Assembly: GCA_014800535.1 (NCBI GenBank) | Contig: JAAVFW010000001.1 | Span: 94,638 to 128,700 of the forward strand | DNA from: Bacteroidales bacterium | GTDB taxonomy: Bacteria > Bacteroidota > Bacteroidia > Bacteroidales > Muribaculaceae | Direction: 5' to 3' | DNA: 34,063 nucleotides | Part shown: positions 25,658-33,938 of the stretch, piece after piece | Layout: the number at the start of each line of letters is the position of its first letter | Numbering within the stretch: the stretch's first letter is position 1 | Program-made: the position numbers and the translations under genes | Notes under the pieces: generated by a model | What the model was told of the DNA's origin: nothing | The model's database searches: none | What the model saw: the letters and a program-made list of their open reading frames with translations, nothing else

Positions 25658-25683
25658 CCCAGCCGCTTTTTTTGAGCTAATTA

Positions 25684-25714
25684 TTTGCGAGAGAGAAATT
25701 TGTTATTAATTTTG
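25684..25714 (+). promoter_or_regulatory. Consensus promoter upstream of deoC
   Basis: TTTG at 25684-25687, exactly 19 bases, then TAATTTTG at 25707-25714 match TTTG-N19-TAnnTTTG. The predicted start near 25720 gives a leader of about 80 bases before the deoC ATG at 25799. It is the only strong promoter seen between ruvC and the end of the nuclease/TonB receptor genes. Confidence 0.85.
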
Positions 25715-25798
25715 CACATTGAATAACAACACCCCTTTTTGATTGTCTCGGCAACATATAGGTGTTTCCAAATGTTAACAAATAAAAAAGCATTATAT

Positions 25799-26677
25799 AT
25801 GGACAGATATCAACAAGCCTTAAATGCCAGCAAAGTCATTGAAGATGACGCTGTTGTGGCAAGCGAAGTTAAAAAAATCGTGGAAAAGGCTCCCGGATAT
25901 GCGTCTCCGGAAGTCTATCAGCTTCTCTTCAGCTCAATTGATTTGACCACACTCAGCTCGGAAGATTCAGTAAAGAGTGTGACTGAGTTTACTCAGCGTG
26001 TGAATGACTTCGATAATGAATATCCGCAGTACAAGAATGTGGCTGCAATTTGTGTGTATAGCAATTTCGCCGATGTTGTCAAGAACACTCTTGACGTGCC
26101 CGGAGTTGACATTGCAGTCGTAGCCGGCTGTTTCCCGTCAAGCCAGACCTTCACCGCAGTGAAGATTGCCGACATCGCCCTGGCAACAGAAGCCGGTGCT
26201 AACGAAGTTGACATCGTGTTTAACCTCGGCATGTTCCGCGACGAAAACTATGAAGACCTCTGTGACGAGATTATCGAGCAGAAACATGCAGCGCGCAACG
26301 CACGCCTGAAGGTGATTCTGGAAACCGGTGCTCTCAAGACTGCAGCAAACATTAAGAAAGCAAGTATCCTGTCTCTTTACAGCGAGGCTGACTTCCTCAA
26401 GACCTCTACCGGCAAGATGTATCCCGGTGCTTCTCTCGAAGCTGCCTATGTGATGTGTCAGTGCATCAAGGAATACTATGAAGTGACCGGACGCAAGGTC
26501 GGCTTCAAGGCATCAGGCGGTGTGCGCACAACCGAAGAGGCACTCTGCTATTATGCCGTGGTGAAGGAAGTGCTCGGCGACGAATGGCTTAATCAGGATT
26601 ATTTCCGCATCGGTGCGAGCAGCCTGGCAAATGCCGTGTTGTCATCTATGGAAAACAAAGAGGTTAAATTCTTCTGA
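25799..26677 (+). CDS. deoC: Deoxyribose-phosphate aldolase DeoC
   Basis: DeoC cleaves 2-deoxyribose-5-phosphate to acetaldehyde and glyceraldehyde-3-phosphate, the last step of deoxynucleoside catabolism. The ATG at 25799 gives 292 residues beginning MDRYQQALNASKV, matching Bacteroidales DeoC starts. An ATG at 25772 is possible. The class I aldolase residues are visible: the Schiff-base lysine Lys201 in DFLKTSTGK and the proton-relay Lys237 in GFKASGGVRT. NVAAICVYSNF, GCFPSSQTFTAVK, NEVDIVFNLG and KVILETGALKT are family strands. It has its own consensus promoter and is followed 106 bases later by the secreted nuclease gene. This proximity suggests that deoxyribose released from extracellular DNA is a plausible source of its substrate, but shared regulation is inferred. 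Confidence 0.96.
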   Translation: MDRYQQALNASKVIEDDAVVASEVKKIVEKAPGYASPEVYQLLFSSIDLTTLSSEDSVKSVTEFTQRVNDFDNEYPQYKNVAAICVYSNFADVVKNTLDVPGVDIAVVAGCFPSSQTFTAVKIADIALATEAGANEVDIVFNLGMFRDENYEDLCDEIIEQKHAARNARLKVILETGALKTAANIKKASILSLYSEADFLKTSTGKMYPGASLEAAYVMCQCIKEYYEVTGRKVGFKASGGVRTTEEALCYYAVVKEVLGDEWLNQDYFRIGASSLANAVLSSMENKEVKFF

Positions 26678-26703
26678 TTTTCCTCCCCCCAATATCAGCA
26701 AGC

Positions 26704-26761
26704 GGTGTGTCAGAATGGTGAACCCCTGCGATTCATCAATCGGCACACCCCCTCCCTTTTT
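26704..26761 (+). terminator. Weak hairpin plus T-run between deoC and the nuclease gene
   Basis: GGTGTGTC (26704-26711) can pair with GGCACACC (26742-26749) with one G-U, around a 30-base loop, followed by a pyrimidine tract ending in five T (26757-26761). It could be a partial terminator that lowers expression of the downstream genes. The long loop makes it doubtful. No consensus promoter was seen in this 106-base gap. Confidence 0.3.
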
Positions 26762-26783
26762 CAACTATCCAATCGTGAAACAG

Positions 26784-27827
26784 ATGAACCTTAAAAAGAA
26801 AGCCGGATTGATTTCGGCACTTCTCCTTGCATGCGTCATTGCCCTTCCGACATTTGCGCAAGAGAAAAAACGTATGCAGACCTTTGGAGTTGCTTTCTAT
26901 AACCTCGAAAACCTTTTCGACACAATCAACAACAACGGTAAGTATGACCATGAGTTCTCGCCCGAAGGTAAGAACCGCTGGGATGGCAGAAAATACAATA
27001 TCAAGTTAAATAATCTGGGATACGCAATTTCGCAGATGACCACAAAGACCACCCCTATGGGGCCGGCTATTATCGGTGTCAGTGAAATCGAGAATATCAC
27101 CGTGCTTGAAGACCTCGTGAAGGTCGATGCCATTAAAGACTGGAATCTGCAGATCATCCATCATGACAGTCCTGACCTACGAGGTGTCGACGTCGGAATG
27201 CTCTATAACCCGCGCTTCTTCAAGCCGATCAACGTGACCAACCACACTCTGACAACCATCCGATTCAAGACACGCGACCAGATGTGTGTGACCGGTCTTC
27301 TCGGCGGATGCCGTGTCGGAGTGATTGTCAACCACTGGCCTTCGCGTCGTGGCGGCTCTGAGAAATCAAGCGCAAGCCGTGAGGCCGCAGCTGCCCTCAC
27401 ACGCCACATCGCCGACTCTCTTCTGAGCGTCGACCCCAATATGGGCATCATTGTGATGGGCGACCTCAACGACGACCCCCACAACAAGAGTTGTGCCGTT
27501 GTGCTCGGTGCGCTCAAAAACGCCGGTAAGGTTAAGCCCGGTGGTTTCTTCAACCCCTTCTGGGAGAAACTCGACAAAGGAATCGGCTCCTACGTCTATC
27601 GCGGCTCATGGGACCTCTTCGACCAGATTATAATCAACTATAATCTGCTGAAAGGTGTCAACGGTCTGCAATACCGCTCGGCTGAAGTGCTCAACAAGGA
27701 GTTCCTCAAGGAATCTGACGGACAATACAAAGGTTATCCGCACCGCACATTCTCAGGCGGTGTCTGGACCGGTGGCTACTCCGACCACTTCCCGACAGAG
27801 ATTTTCCTCACCAAGGAAATCAAATAA
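26784..27827 (+). CDS. Secreted endonuclease/exonuclease/phosphatase (DNase I-fold) protein
   Basis: The ATG at 26784 gives 347 residues with a clear signal peptide (MNLKKKAGLISALLLACVIALPTFA, cleavage before Gln26). The frame extends upstream to 26613, but only this start gives an export signal. The mature part has the DNase I-like motifs: Asn40/Glu42 in FYNLENLFD, Glu101 in GVSEIEN, GVDVGMLYNP, His184 in NHWPSRRGG, Asp227/Asn229 in GDLNDDP and Asp334-His335 in GYSDHFPTEI. These support a metal-dependent phosphodiesterase/nuclease in the periplasm or outside the cell. NHWPSRRGG resembles ExeM-like extracellular DNases. A phosphatase role cannot be excluded. The TonB receptor gene follows after 37 bases, so they are almost surely co-transcribed. 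Confidence 0.9.
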   Translation: MNLKKKAGLISALLLACVIALPTFAQEKKRMQTFGVAFYNLENLFDTINNNGKYDHEFSPEGKNRWDGRKYNIKLNNLGYAISQMTTKTTPMGPAIIGVSEIENITVLEDLVKVDAIKDWNLQIIHHDSPDLRGVDVGMLYNPRFFKPINVTNHTLTTIRFKTRDQMCVTGLLGGCRVGVIVNHWPSRRGGSEKSSASREAAAALTRHIADSLLSVDPNMGIIVMGDLNDDPHNKSCAVVLGALKNAGKVKPGGFFNPFWEKLDKGIGSYVYRGSWDLFDQIIINYNLLKGVNGLQYRSAEVLNKEFLKESDGQYKGYPHRTFSGGVWTGGYSDHFPTEIFLTKEIK

Positions 27828-27864
27828 AGAAAAGTAAAAAAACAACAAGACAACAAGATAAGAA

Positions 27865-30639
27865 ATGCGTAAAACACTTTACCTGCTACTGATGCTCTGT
27901 CTCAGTCTGCCGGCTCTTGCCGCATCCGGACTGAAAGGAACATTGGTCGATGCGGTCAACCGCAAACCGGTTGCCGACGCAAACGTCCTGCTGCGCGACC
28001 AGGCTATTTTCGTAACCTCGGCAGCCGACGGTTCATTCATCATCCCCAATGCCGGCCCCGGCACTGACGTGCTTCAGATTGTCGCTTACGGCTATGAAGA
28101 CAAATATATCGACGTGGATATCCTCTCAGGTGTAATCACCGATTTGGGTAATATCACACTCTCTGTTTCCGCTTTTGACGAAGCTCTTAACTCCGACGAG
28201 TTCATCTTCGATGAGGAGCAGGTGGAAAACGACGAAGGTATGTCGCAGAATGTCGGCACCATCATGGGTGCAACCGACGACATCTACTATCAGACTTCAA
28301 ACTACAACTTCACCACACTCTATTACAAACCTCGCGGACTTGACAACACCTATAACACCGGTTACATCAACGGCATCCGCTTCAACGACCCGATGCGCGG
28401 CTCTTTCAGCTATTCAAGCCTCGGTGGTCTCACCTCATCGGCGTTCCGCTCAAAGACTGTCAGCATCGCGATGGACGCTGCCCCCTACGGCTACGGCTCG
28501 ATCGGCGGTTCAAGCAACATCACAACTTACGCTTCGCAGTATGCTCCCGGATTCCGCGGAAATGTGTCATACACAAACTCAGCCTACATGCTCCGCGCCA
28601 TGCTTCAGTACTCAAGCGGTGTCAACCGCCACGGTTGGGCATTCTCCGCAAGTGTGATCGGCCGTTACGCTCCTGAAGGCGTTATCGAGGGCACATTCTA
28701 CAACTCTTTCGGTTATGCCCTATCGGTGCAGAAAATTTTCAACGAAAAACACAGCCTTAACCTCTCGACATGGGGTGCGCCCACTGAACGCGCAACTGCC
28801 GGAACTTCTTTCCAGGAGGCTTACGACCTTGCCGGCAGCAACCTTTACAACCCGTCTTGGGGTTATTTCAACGGCAAGAAGCGCAGCGCGCGCGTTGTGA
28901 ACTCTTTCGACCCGAGCGCAACTTTAAACTGGATCTGGAAACCTAAGATGGGAACCACTCTAAACACCGCTCTCGGATTCCGCCACAACGCCTATTCTCA
29001 GTCTCGCCTGAACTACTACGGCTACAGCCCCAACCCCGACTATTACCGCAACATGCCCTCTTTCTACGCTCCTACTGCCGAAGTGGGCACCGACCTCTAT
29101 GACGCTCAGCTCTCTCAGTACAACCAGATTGTCGACCTCTGGAAAAACGACGTCAATGTGCGTCAGATCAACTGGGACGACATTTACCGCTCAAACGTGC
29201 TTAACCGCACTCAGTTCGACCGCGACCCGCAGTATGCCGGTCAGGCTTCAACCATCCTTGAAAACAACCACAGCGATTTCACTTCATGGATGCTCAACTC
29301 ATATCTTGACCATCGTTTCAACAATTGGCTCACTCTTCAGGGTGGCATCGGTCTGAACTATACCGACGCGCATTACTACAAGACTCTCGACGACCTGCTC
29401 GGCGGTCTTTACTGGCGCGACATCGACACCTACTCCGAACGCGACTTCGGACATTCAACCGACCGTCTGCAGAACGACCTCAATAACCCCGACCGTAAAA
29501 TCACAGAGAAGGGTGAAGTGTTCGGCTATGACTACAACATCCGTCTCTACAACGCCAATGCCTGGGTTCAGAACCAGATTAACACAAATCACTGGAACGT
29601 CAACTACGGCGTGCGTCTCGAATACACCGGCTTCCGTCGCCACGGCAACATGCGCAACGGTCGCGCCCCTGAAAACTCTTACGGCAACGGCGAGATGCAC
29701 TCATTCGTCAACCCCGCGGTGAAGGCAGGTGCAACCTACAAGCTCAACGGTCGTAACTACTTCTCAGCTCACATCGAATACGGCTCTCGTGCCCCGAAAC
29801 CTTACGATTCATACGTCAGCTCACGCATCAAGGACGACGCTGTGCCTGTGTTGAAGAGTGAACGCTTCCTGAGCGCAGACCTTTCTTACACCTGGAATCT
29901 CGCTAACTTCCGCGGTTCAATCACAGGATTCCTGACCCACATGTGGGATGGCATGAGACACACCGGTTTCTATGACTATGACCTCAAATCGTTCATGAAC
30001 TACTCACTCTCAGGCATCGAAACAGAATATAAAGGTATCGAACTCGGTTTTGAATACAAGATCACAACCGGCTTGAGCGCAGTCTTTGCAGGCACATTCA
30101 GCCGCTATCAGTACAAGAATAACCCCACCGGTGTGAGAAGCTACGAAAACGGTGCAAACCCCGACGTTGAACGCACTGTTTATCTTAAAAACTACTATAT
30201 CGGTTGCGCTCCTCAGCAGGCTTATTCTTTCGGCTTGAAATATAACATCAACATGTGGTTCTTCGAGATTAACGCCAACTATCTCAACGATAACTACTAT
30301 GACCTCAACTATTCTCGCCATGAGGAACTGCCCGGTCTCTGGAAGTTCTGCACAACTGAAGAAGAGTATGAGGCCCGCCTGAAAGAAATCACTCAGCAGG
30401 ATAAGATGAAAGATGCCTTCTACATGAATCTTTCAATCGGCAAGATGCTCTACACCAAGTTCGGTTCGCTCAACTTCAATCTCGGAATCTCCAACCTGCT
30501 CAACAACCGTGACATTCAGATTCGCGGATGGCAGGACGGTAAGTTTGACTATACCGACTACAACGTGAAAAAATATCCCAACAAAGTTGCGTATGCTCAG
30601 GGAATCAAGGTATTCCTCAATGTCGGCATCCGTTTCTGA
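27865..30639 (+). CDS. TonB-dependent outer-membrane receptor
   Basis: A 924-residue outer-membrane protein. Residues 1-19 are a signal peptide, and about 22-100 form a carboxypeptidase-regulatory-like beta-sandwich (LKGTLVDAVNRKPVADANVLL; GSFIIPN). An acidic linker follows (DEFIFDEEQVENDEG), then a plug-like segment with GYINGIRFNDP and YGYGSIGGSSNI. The rest is a beta-barrel rich in alternating aromatic and polar residues, ending in Phe (FLNVGIRF) as outer-membrane barrels do. It would import a substrate using TonB energy. It is not in a SusC/SusD pair: no SusD follows. Between a secreted nuclease and OB-like lipoproteins, oligonucleotides or nucleosides are the inferred cargo. Codons end predominantly in C (AAC, TAC, GAC, TTC), as in highly expressed genes. 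Confidence 0.92.
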   Translation: MRKTLYLLLMLCLSLPALAASGLKGTLVDAVNRKPVADANVLLRDQAIFVTSAADGSFIIPNAGPGTDVLQIVAYGYEDKYIDVDILSGVITDLGNITLSVSAFDEALNSDEFIFDEEQVENDEGMSQNVGTIMGATDDIYYQTSNYNFTTLYYKPRGLDNTYNTGYINGIRFNDPMRGSFSYSSLGGLTSSAFRSKTVSIAMDAAPYGYGSIGGSSNITTYASQYAPGFRGNVSYTNSAYMLRAMLQYSSGVNRHGWAFSASVIGRYAPEGVIEGTFYNSFGYALSVQKIFNEKHSLNLSTWGAPTERATAGTSFQEAYDLAGSNLYNPSWGYFNGKKRSARVVNSFDPSATLNWIWKPKMGTTLNTALGFRHNAYSQSRLNYYGYSPNPDYYRNMPSFYAPTAEVGTDLYDAQLSQYNQIVDLWKNDVNVRQINWDDIYRSNVLNRTQFDRDPQYAGQASTILENNHSDFTSWMLNSYLDHRFNNWLTLQGGIGLNYTDAHYYKTLDDLLGGLYWRDIDTYSERDFGHSTDRLQNDLNNPDRKITEKGEVFGYDYNIRLYNANAWVQNQINTNHWNVNYGVRLEYTGFRRHGNMRNGRAPENSYGNGEMHSFVNPAVKAGATYKLNGRNYFSAHIEYGSRAPKPYDSYVSSRIKDDAVPVLKSERFLSADLSYTWNLANFRGSITGFLTHMWDGMRHTGFYDYDLKSFMNYSLSGIETEYKGIELGFEYKITTGLSAVFAGTFSRYQYKNNPTGVRSYENGANPDVERTVYLKNYYIGCAPQQAYSFGLKYNINMWFFEINANYLNDNYYDLNYSRHEELPGLWKFCTTEEEYEARLKEITQQDKMKDAFYMNLSIGKMLYTKFGSLNFNLGISNLLNNRDIQIRGWQDGKFDYTDYNVKKYPNKVAYAQGIKVFLNVGIRF

Positions 30640-30674
30640 TAACGTTGTTATGAAAACTATCAAAGATATCTGAA

Positions 30675-32198
30675 ATGAAAAGACTCAATATAAAGAAATA
30701 TGCCCTTATGGCTCTGACAGCAATGTCAGTGCTGACCGTGGGAACATCGTGTAAGAATGACTTCGAGCAGCCGCCAATCGTGATCCCTGAAGGTGGAATC
30801 GGCAATGGCGACTGGGATAATCCGCTCACTGCCTATCAGGCTCAGCTCGGAACAGAAGTCGAGGGGAAATCAACCGTTTGGGTGACCGGTTATATCGTCG
30901 GATGGATTGACACCTCGGCAGGCAACAAGATAATGTTTACGACTCCTGCCGAAGTCGATACCAACATCGCAATCGCGATGACTCCCGACGAGACTGACCC
31001 CGACAACTGCGCCTCGGTGCAGCTCCCCTCAGGTGCGGTGAGAACAGCCCTTAACCTCGCTTCTCATCCCGATAATCAGGGAAAACTGGTGACAATCAAA
31101 GGCACGACCGGCGATAAATACTGCGGTGTCTACGGTGTGAAATCAGTGTCTGCCTACAACTGGGGCGACAAAGGTATCTATGAAGAACCGATCGAACCCG
31201 TTGTGCCCGTGGGTCAGCTTTACTGCAACTTCGACAAGAGCGGCGAGATCGGTTATTACACCGACCGAGGCTGGACAAACGCAATGGAACGCGGCGCACT
31301 TTCAGGATGGTATCTGCGCAGCTTCGACAATAACAACTATGCAACAGTCAGCGCAACCAACGGCACTCAGTTCGGAGGTCCCTACATCAACTGGCTCATC
31401 ACTCCTCCGGTCGATATGGACATGATGGAAACAAAGACACTCACTTTCCGCACTCAGGGAGCCTACGGTCATGACGACTCCAAGCTTGAAGTCTTTGTGC
31501 TCACCTCAAACGACCCCTCAAAGGGCAACCCCGTTCAGCTCGAAGCAGAAATATGCACTCCCAATCCCGACGGTGCATCACCCGTCTATTCTGATTGGAA
31601 GCAGAGTGGAACCGTCGACCTCAGCCAGTTCACCGGAATTATCTACATCGGCTTCAAATACACAGCCGAGAAGGGTGGCATGGGCTACTGCTCGACCTAT
31701 TGTGTCGACGACATCAACATCGGCGACGCTCCCACTGAAGAAGTGGTCGACCCCTCGCTGGCTGTCACTTACCGCAAGGCAACTTCTGTAACCGCCGGAA
31801 AAGAGTATATTATGGTGGCTGCCGGAAAAGTGGCTGTGCCTCTTTCCAAAAACTATGGTTATCTTTCGGTGCAGGACGTAACTGAAGAGAACGGTGAGAT
31901 TAAGGTCAACAACGGCGATTTGAGCTTCACATTAGTTGCCGACGGCGCCGACTTCAAGATTCAGCAGCCCGACGGTCGTTATCTCTACCTGACCGGAACC
32001 TACAACAGCTTCAACGTGTCAGCAGAGGCTTCCGAGGCCGGAACAACCTTCAGTGTTGTTCCGCAGAGTGACGGCACATTCATCATCACCAATCTGCTCA
32101 TGAATAAGACAATTCAGTTCAGTCAGTCGTTTAACAGCTTCGGCTGCTATTCCGACAAGGGTGGCGATTATCCGACCCTTTATGAAAAAATTGACTAA
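30675..32198 (+). CDS. Surface lipoprotein: DUF6359-like, choice-of-anchor J-like and C-terminal beta domain
   Basis: A 507-residue lipoprotein with a type II signal peptide and lipidated Cys26 (TVGTSC), followed by KNDFEQ, an acidic start compatible with the Bacteroidota surface-export signal. Residues about 50-155 form an OB-like module I recognise as DUF6359-like (VWVTGYIVGWIDTSAG; VQLPSGAVRTALNLASHP; LVTIKGTTGD). Residues about 175-350 resemble a choice-of-anchor J beta-sandwich (GGPYINWLITPPVDM; YCVDDINIGD). Residues about 360-507 form a beta-rich C-terminal domain with DGRYLYLTGTYNSFNVSAE and KTIQFSQSFNSFGCY, perhaps trefoil-like. Such modules usually bind ligands rather than catalyse. 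It starts 35 bases after the receptor gene, replacing the SusD expected beside a SusC. Confidence 0.85.
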   Translation: MKRLNIKKYALMALTAMSVLTVGTSCKNDFEQPPIVIPEGGIGNGDWDNPLTAYQAQLGTEVEGKSTVWVTGYIVGWIDTSAGNKIMFTTPAEVDTNIAIAMTPDETDPDNCASVQLPSGAVRTALNLASHPDNQGKLVTIKGTTGDKYCGVYGVKSVSAYNWGDKGIYEEPIEPVVPVGQLYCNFDKSGEIGYYTDRGWTNAMERGALSGWYLRSFDNNNYATVSATNGTQFGGPYINWLITPPVDMDMMETKTLTFRTQGAYGHDDSKLEVFVLTSNDPSKGNPVQLEAEICTPNPDGASPVYSDWKQSGTVDLSQFTGIIYIGFKYTAEKGGMGYCSTYCVDDINIGDAPTEEVVDPSLAVTYRKATSVTAGKEYIMVAAGKVAVPLSKNYGYLSVQDVTEENGEIKVNNGDLSFTLVADGADFKIQQPDGRYLYLTGTYNSFNVSAEASEAGTTFSVVPQSDGTFIITNLLMNKTIQFSQSFNSFGCYSDKGGDYPTLYEKID

Positions 32199-32231
32199 TC
32201 GCGAGCTAATCAAAACCAAACAGGAAATTTT

Positions 32232-33938
32232 ATGAAACTAAAGAATATTTTTGGGTTGGCTCTGTGTGCGGCTGCAGCGATGGGTACAATGACCTCCTGT
32301 CAGAATCACTTTGACGAACCGGAGCTGACTGTCCCCGTGGCAACCATGGAGGCTAACACAACAATCGCCGAGCTGAAGACAATCTTCCAGGGTGAGCTTG
32401 CCCTCGAATGTCCCGTCAAGGATGAAGAAACCGGCGAGCATTACATCGTCAAAGGACGTGTCATCTCATCTGACGCAACCGGCAATATCTATCAGACACT
32501 CGTCATTCAGGACGAAACCGCCGCGCTTCCGTTCACAATCCGCCGTGCAAGTCTTTATGACGAATATCACATCGGTCAGGAAATCGTGGTTGACCTGACC
32601 GGACTGTGGGTTGGACGCTACAACAACCTCTTCCAGATCGGATGGCTCGGCGAGCCGTATCAAGGCTCACCGCAGCTCACTTTCATGGATTATGACATCT
32701 TCGCTTCACACACTCAGCTGAACGGTCTTCCCAACCTCAACGTGAAATATATCGCGATGGATGCCGAGCGTCCCTCTGATTCGATGTATTGTCTGCTGAT
32801 GACCCCCGACCAGCTTGCTGCTGTCACTCCGCTCAGCCCCGAATGTGTCGATCTTCAGTCACAGCTCGTGCAGTTCAGAAACGTGGAATTTGACGGAGCC
32901 GGTGTCGAACCCTTCGCACCCTATCAGGAAACGGTCAATGTCTATTTCCATTCCACTTCGTCAAGCACGGAAGTTATCATGCGTAACTCCGGCTACTCCA
33001 CCTTCTACAACGACATCCTGCCCGAAGGCACAGGAAGCATCACCGGCATCCTTTCGTGGTATGGCAGCGGCTCTGCCGACAGCCGTCGTCCGAACGCCGT
33101 GCAGGGTTGGCAGCTCCTTATCCGCGGCCTCTATGACGTTGTGTTCGACAATGCCGGAACCCGCCAGAAACCTTACACTGTCGAGGAGGTCATCGGATTC
33201 GACAACAACGGCCTTGACGGTTGGGCTGAAGGCTACATCGTCGGTTCTGTAAAAGCCGGAGTGTCTGACGTCACTTCAAACTCCGATATCTTGTTTATGG
33301 AAGACGGCGAACTCGACAATAACCTTGTGGTCGCTCCTTCAAAAGAGACCCGCGACTTCTCTAAGTGTGTTGTTGTCAGTCTCCCGCAGGGCAGTCTGAT
33401 TCGTGAATACGGCAATGTTGCCGACCATCCCGAATTGCTCGGTCGCAAGATTATGGTCAACGGCGCGTTTGATTCATTCCTCGGCATGAACGGTATTATC
33501 CTCAAGACAGGAAGCATCGCCGAGTTTGAAATAGAAGGTCTTGTGATTGAAGGTGTCACCGGTCTGGGCACAGGCACCGAAGAAGACCCCTATAAACCCG
33601 GTTTCGTTATCGCCAATATCGACGACGCGCTGAGCGGAGTCTGGGTGGAAGGTTATATTGTCGGATATGTAGAAGGCACCGACTATGCAACCGGCGCACG
33701 CTTCAGCGGTGAAGTTCCCTCAGGCGCCAACTATAATAACGGCAACATCATTATCGCTCCCGCACCCGAAACTACTAATCCTGAAGAATGTATCGTTCTG
33801 CGCCTTTCAAGCGAGTTCCGTCCCGATCTCGGCCTTGGAAATGCTCCTCAGAATTACAAGAAGAAGGTGATTGTGCGCGGCTCTTTCGAGACTTATCTCA
33901 AACGCGCGGCAGTGAAGATCAGCGATTATAAGTTTTAA
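32232..33938 (+). CDS. Surface lipoprotein: DUF5689-like domain plus two DUF6359-like modules
   Basis: A 568-residue lipoprotein with lipidated Cys23 (GTMTSC), then QNHFDEPEL. Residues about 35-300 resemble DUF5689, an OB-like domain: TIAELKTIFQGE, YIVKGRVISSDATGNIYQTL, LVIQDETAALPFTI, VVDLTGLWVGRYNNLFQIG. Two copies of the same module as in the preceding lipoprotein follow: WAEGYIVGSVK with VVSLPQGSLIREYGNVADHP (about residues 320-430), and WVEGYIVGYVE with IVLRLSSEFRPDLGLGN (about 455-568). OB folds commonly bind nucleic acids or oligosaccharides, which fits the upstream nuclease and receptor. It starts 33 bases after the previous lipoprotein, and its stop codon lies inside a dispersed hairpin element. 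Confidence 0.85.
   Translation: MKLKNIFGLALCAAAAMGTMTSCQNHFDEPELTVPVATMEANTTIAELKTIFQGELALECPVKDEETGEHYIVKGRVISSDATGNIYQTLVIQDETAALPFTIRRASLYDEYHIGQEIVVDLTGLWVGRYNNLFQIGWLGEPYQGSPQLTFMDYDIFASHTQLNGLPNLNVKYIAMDAERPSDSMYCLLMTPDQLAAVTPLSPECVDLQSQLVQFRNVEFDGAGVEPFAPYQETVNVYFHSTSSSTEVIMRNSGYSTFYNDILPEGTGSITGILSWYGSGSADSRRPNAVQGWQLLIRGLYDVVFDNAGTRQKPYTVEEVIGFDNNGLDGWAEGYIVGSVKAGVSDVTSNSDILFMEDGELDNNLVVAPSKETRDFSKCVVVSLPQGSLIREYGNVADHPELLGRKIMVNGAFDSFLGMNGIILKTGSIAEFEIEGLVIEGVTGLGTGTEEDPYKPGFVIANIDDALSGVWVEGYIVGYVEGTDYATGARFSGEVPSGANYNNGNIIIAPAPETTNPEECIVLRLSSEFRPDLGLGNAPQNYKKKVIVRGSFETYLKRAAVKISDYKF

Noticed and set aside
26613..26783. Extension of the nuclease frame 57 codons upstream, overlapping deoC
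   Set aside because: It would bury the signal peptide inside the protein and overlap deoC coding sequence. The ATG at 26784 gives a proper export signal.
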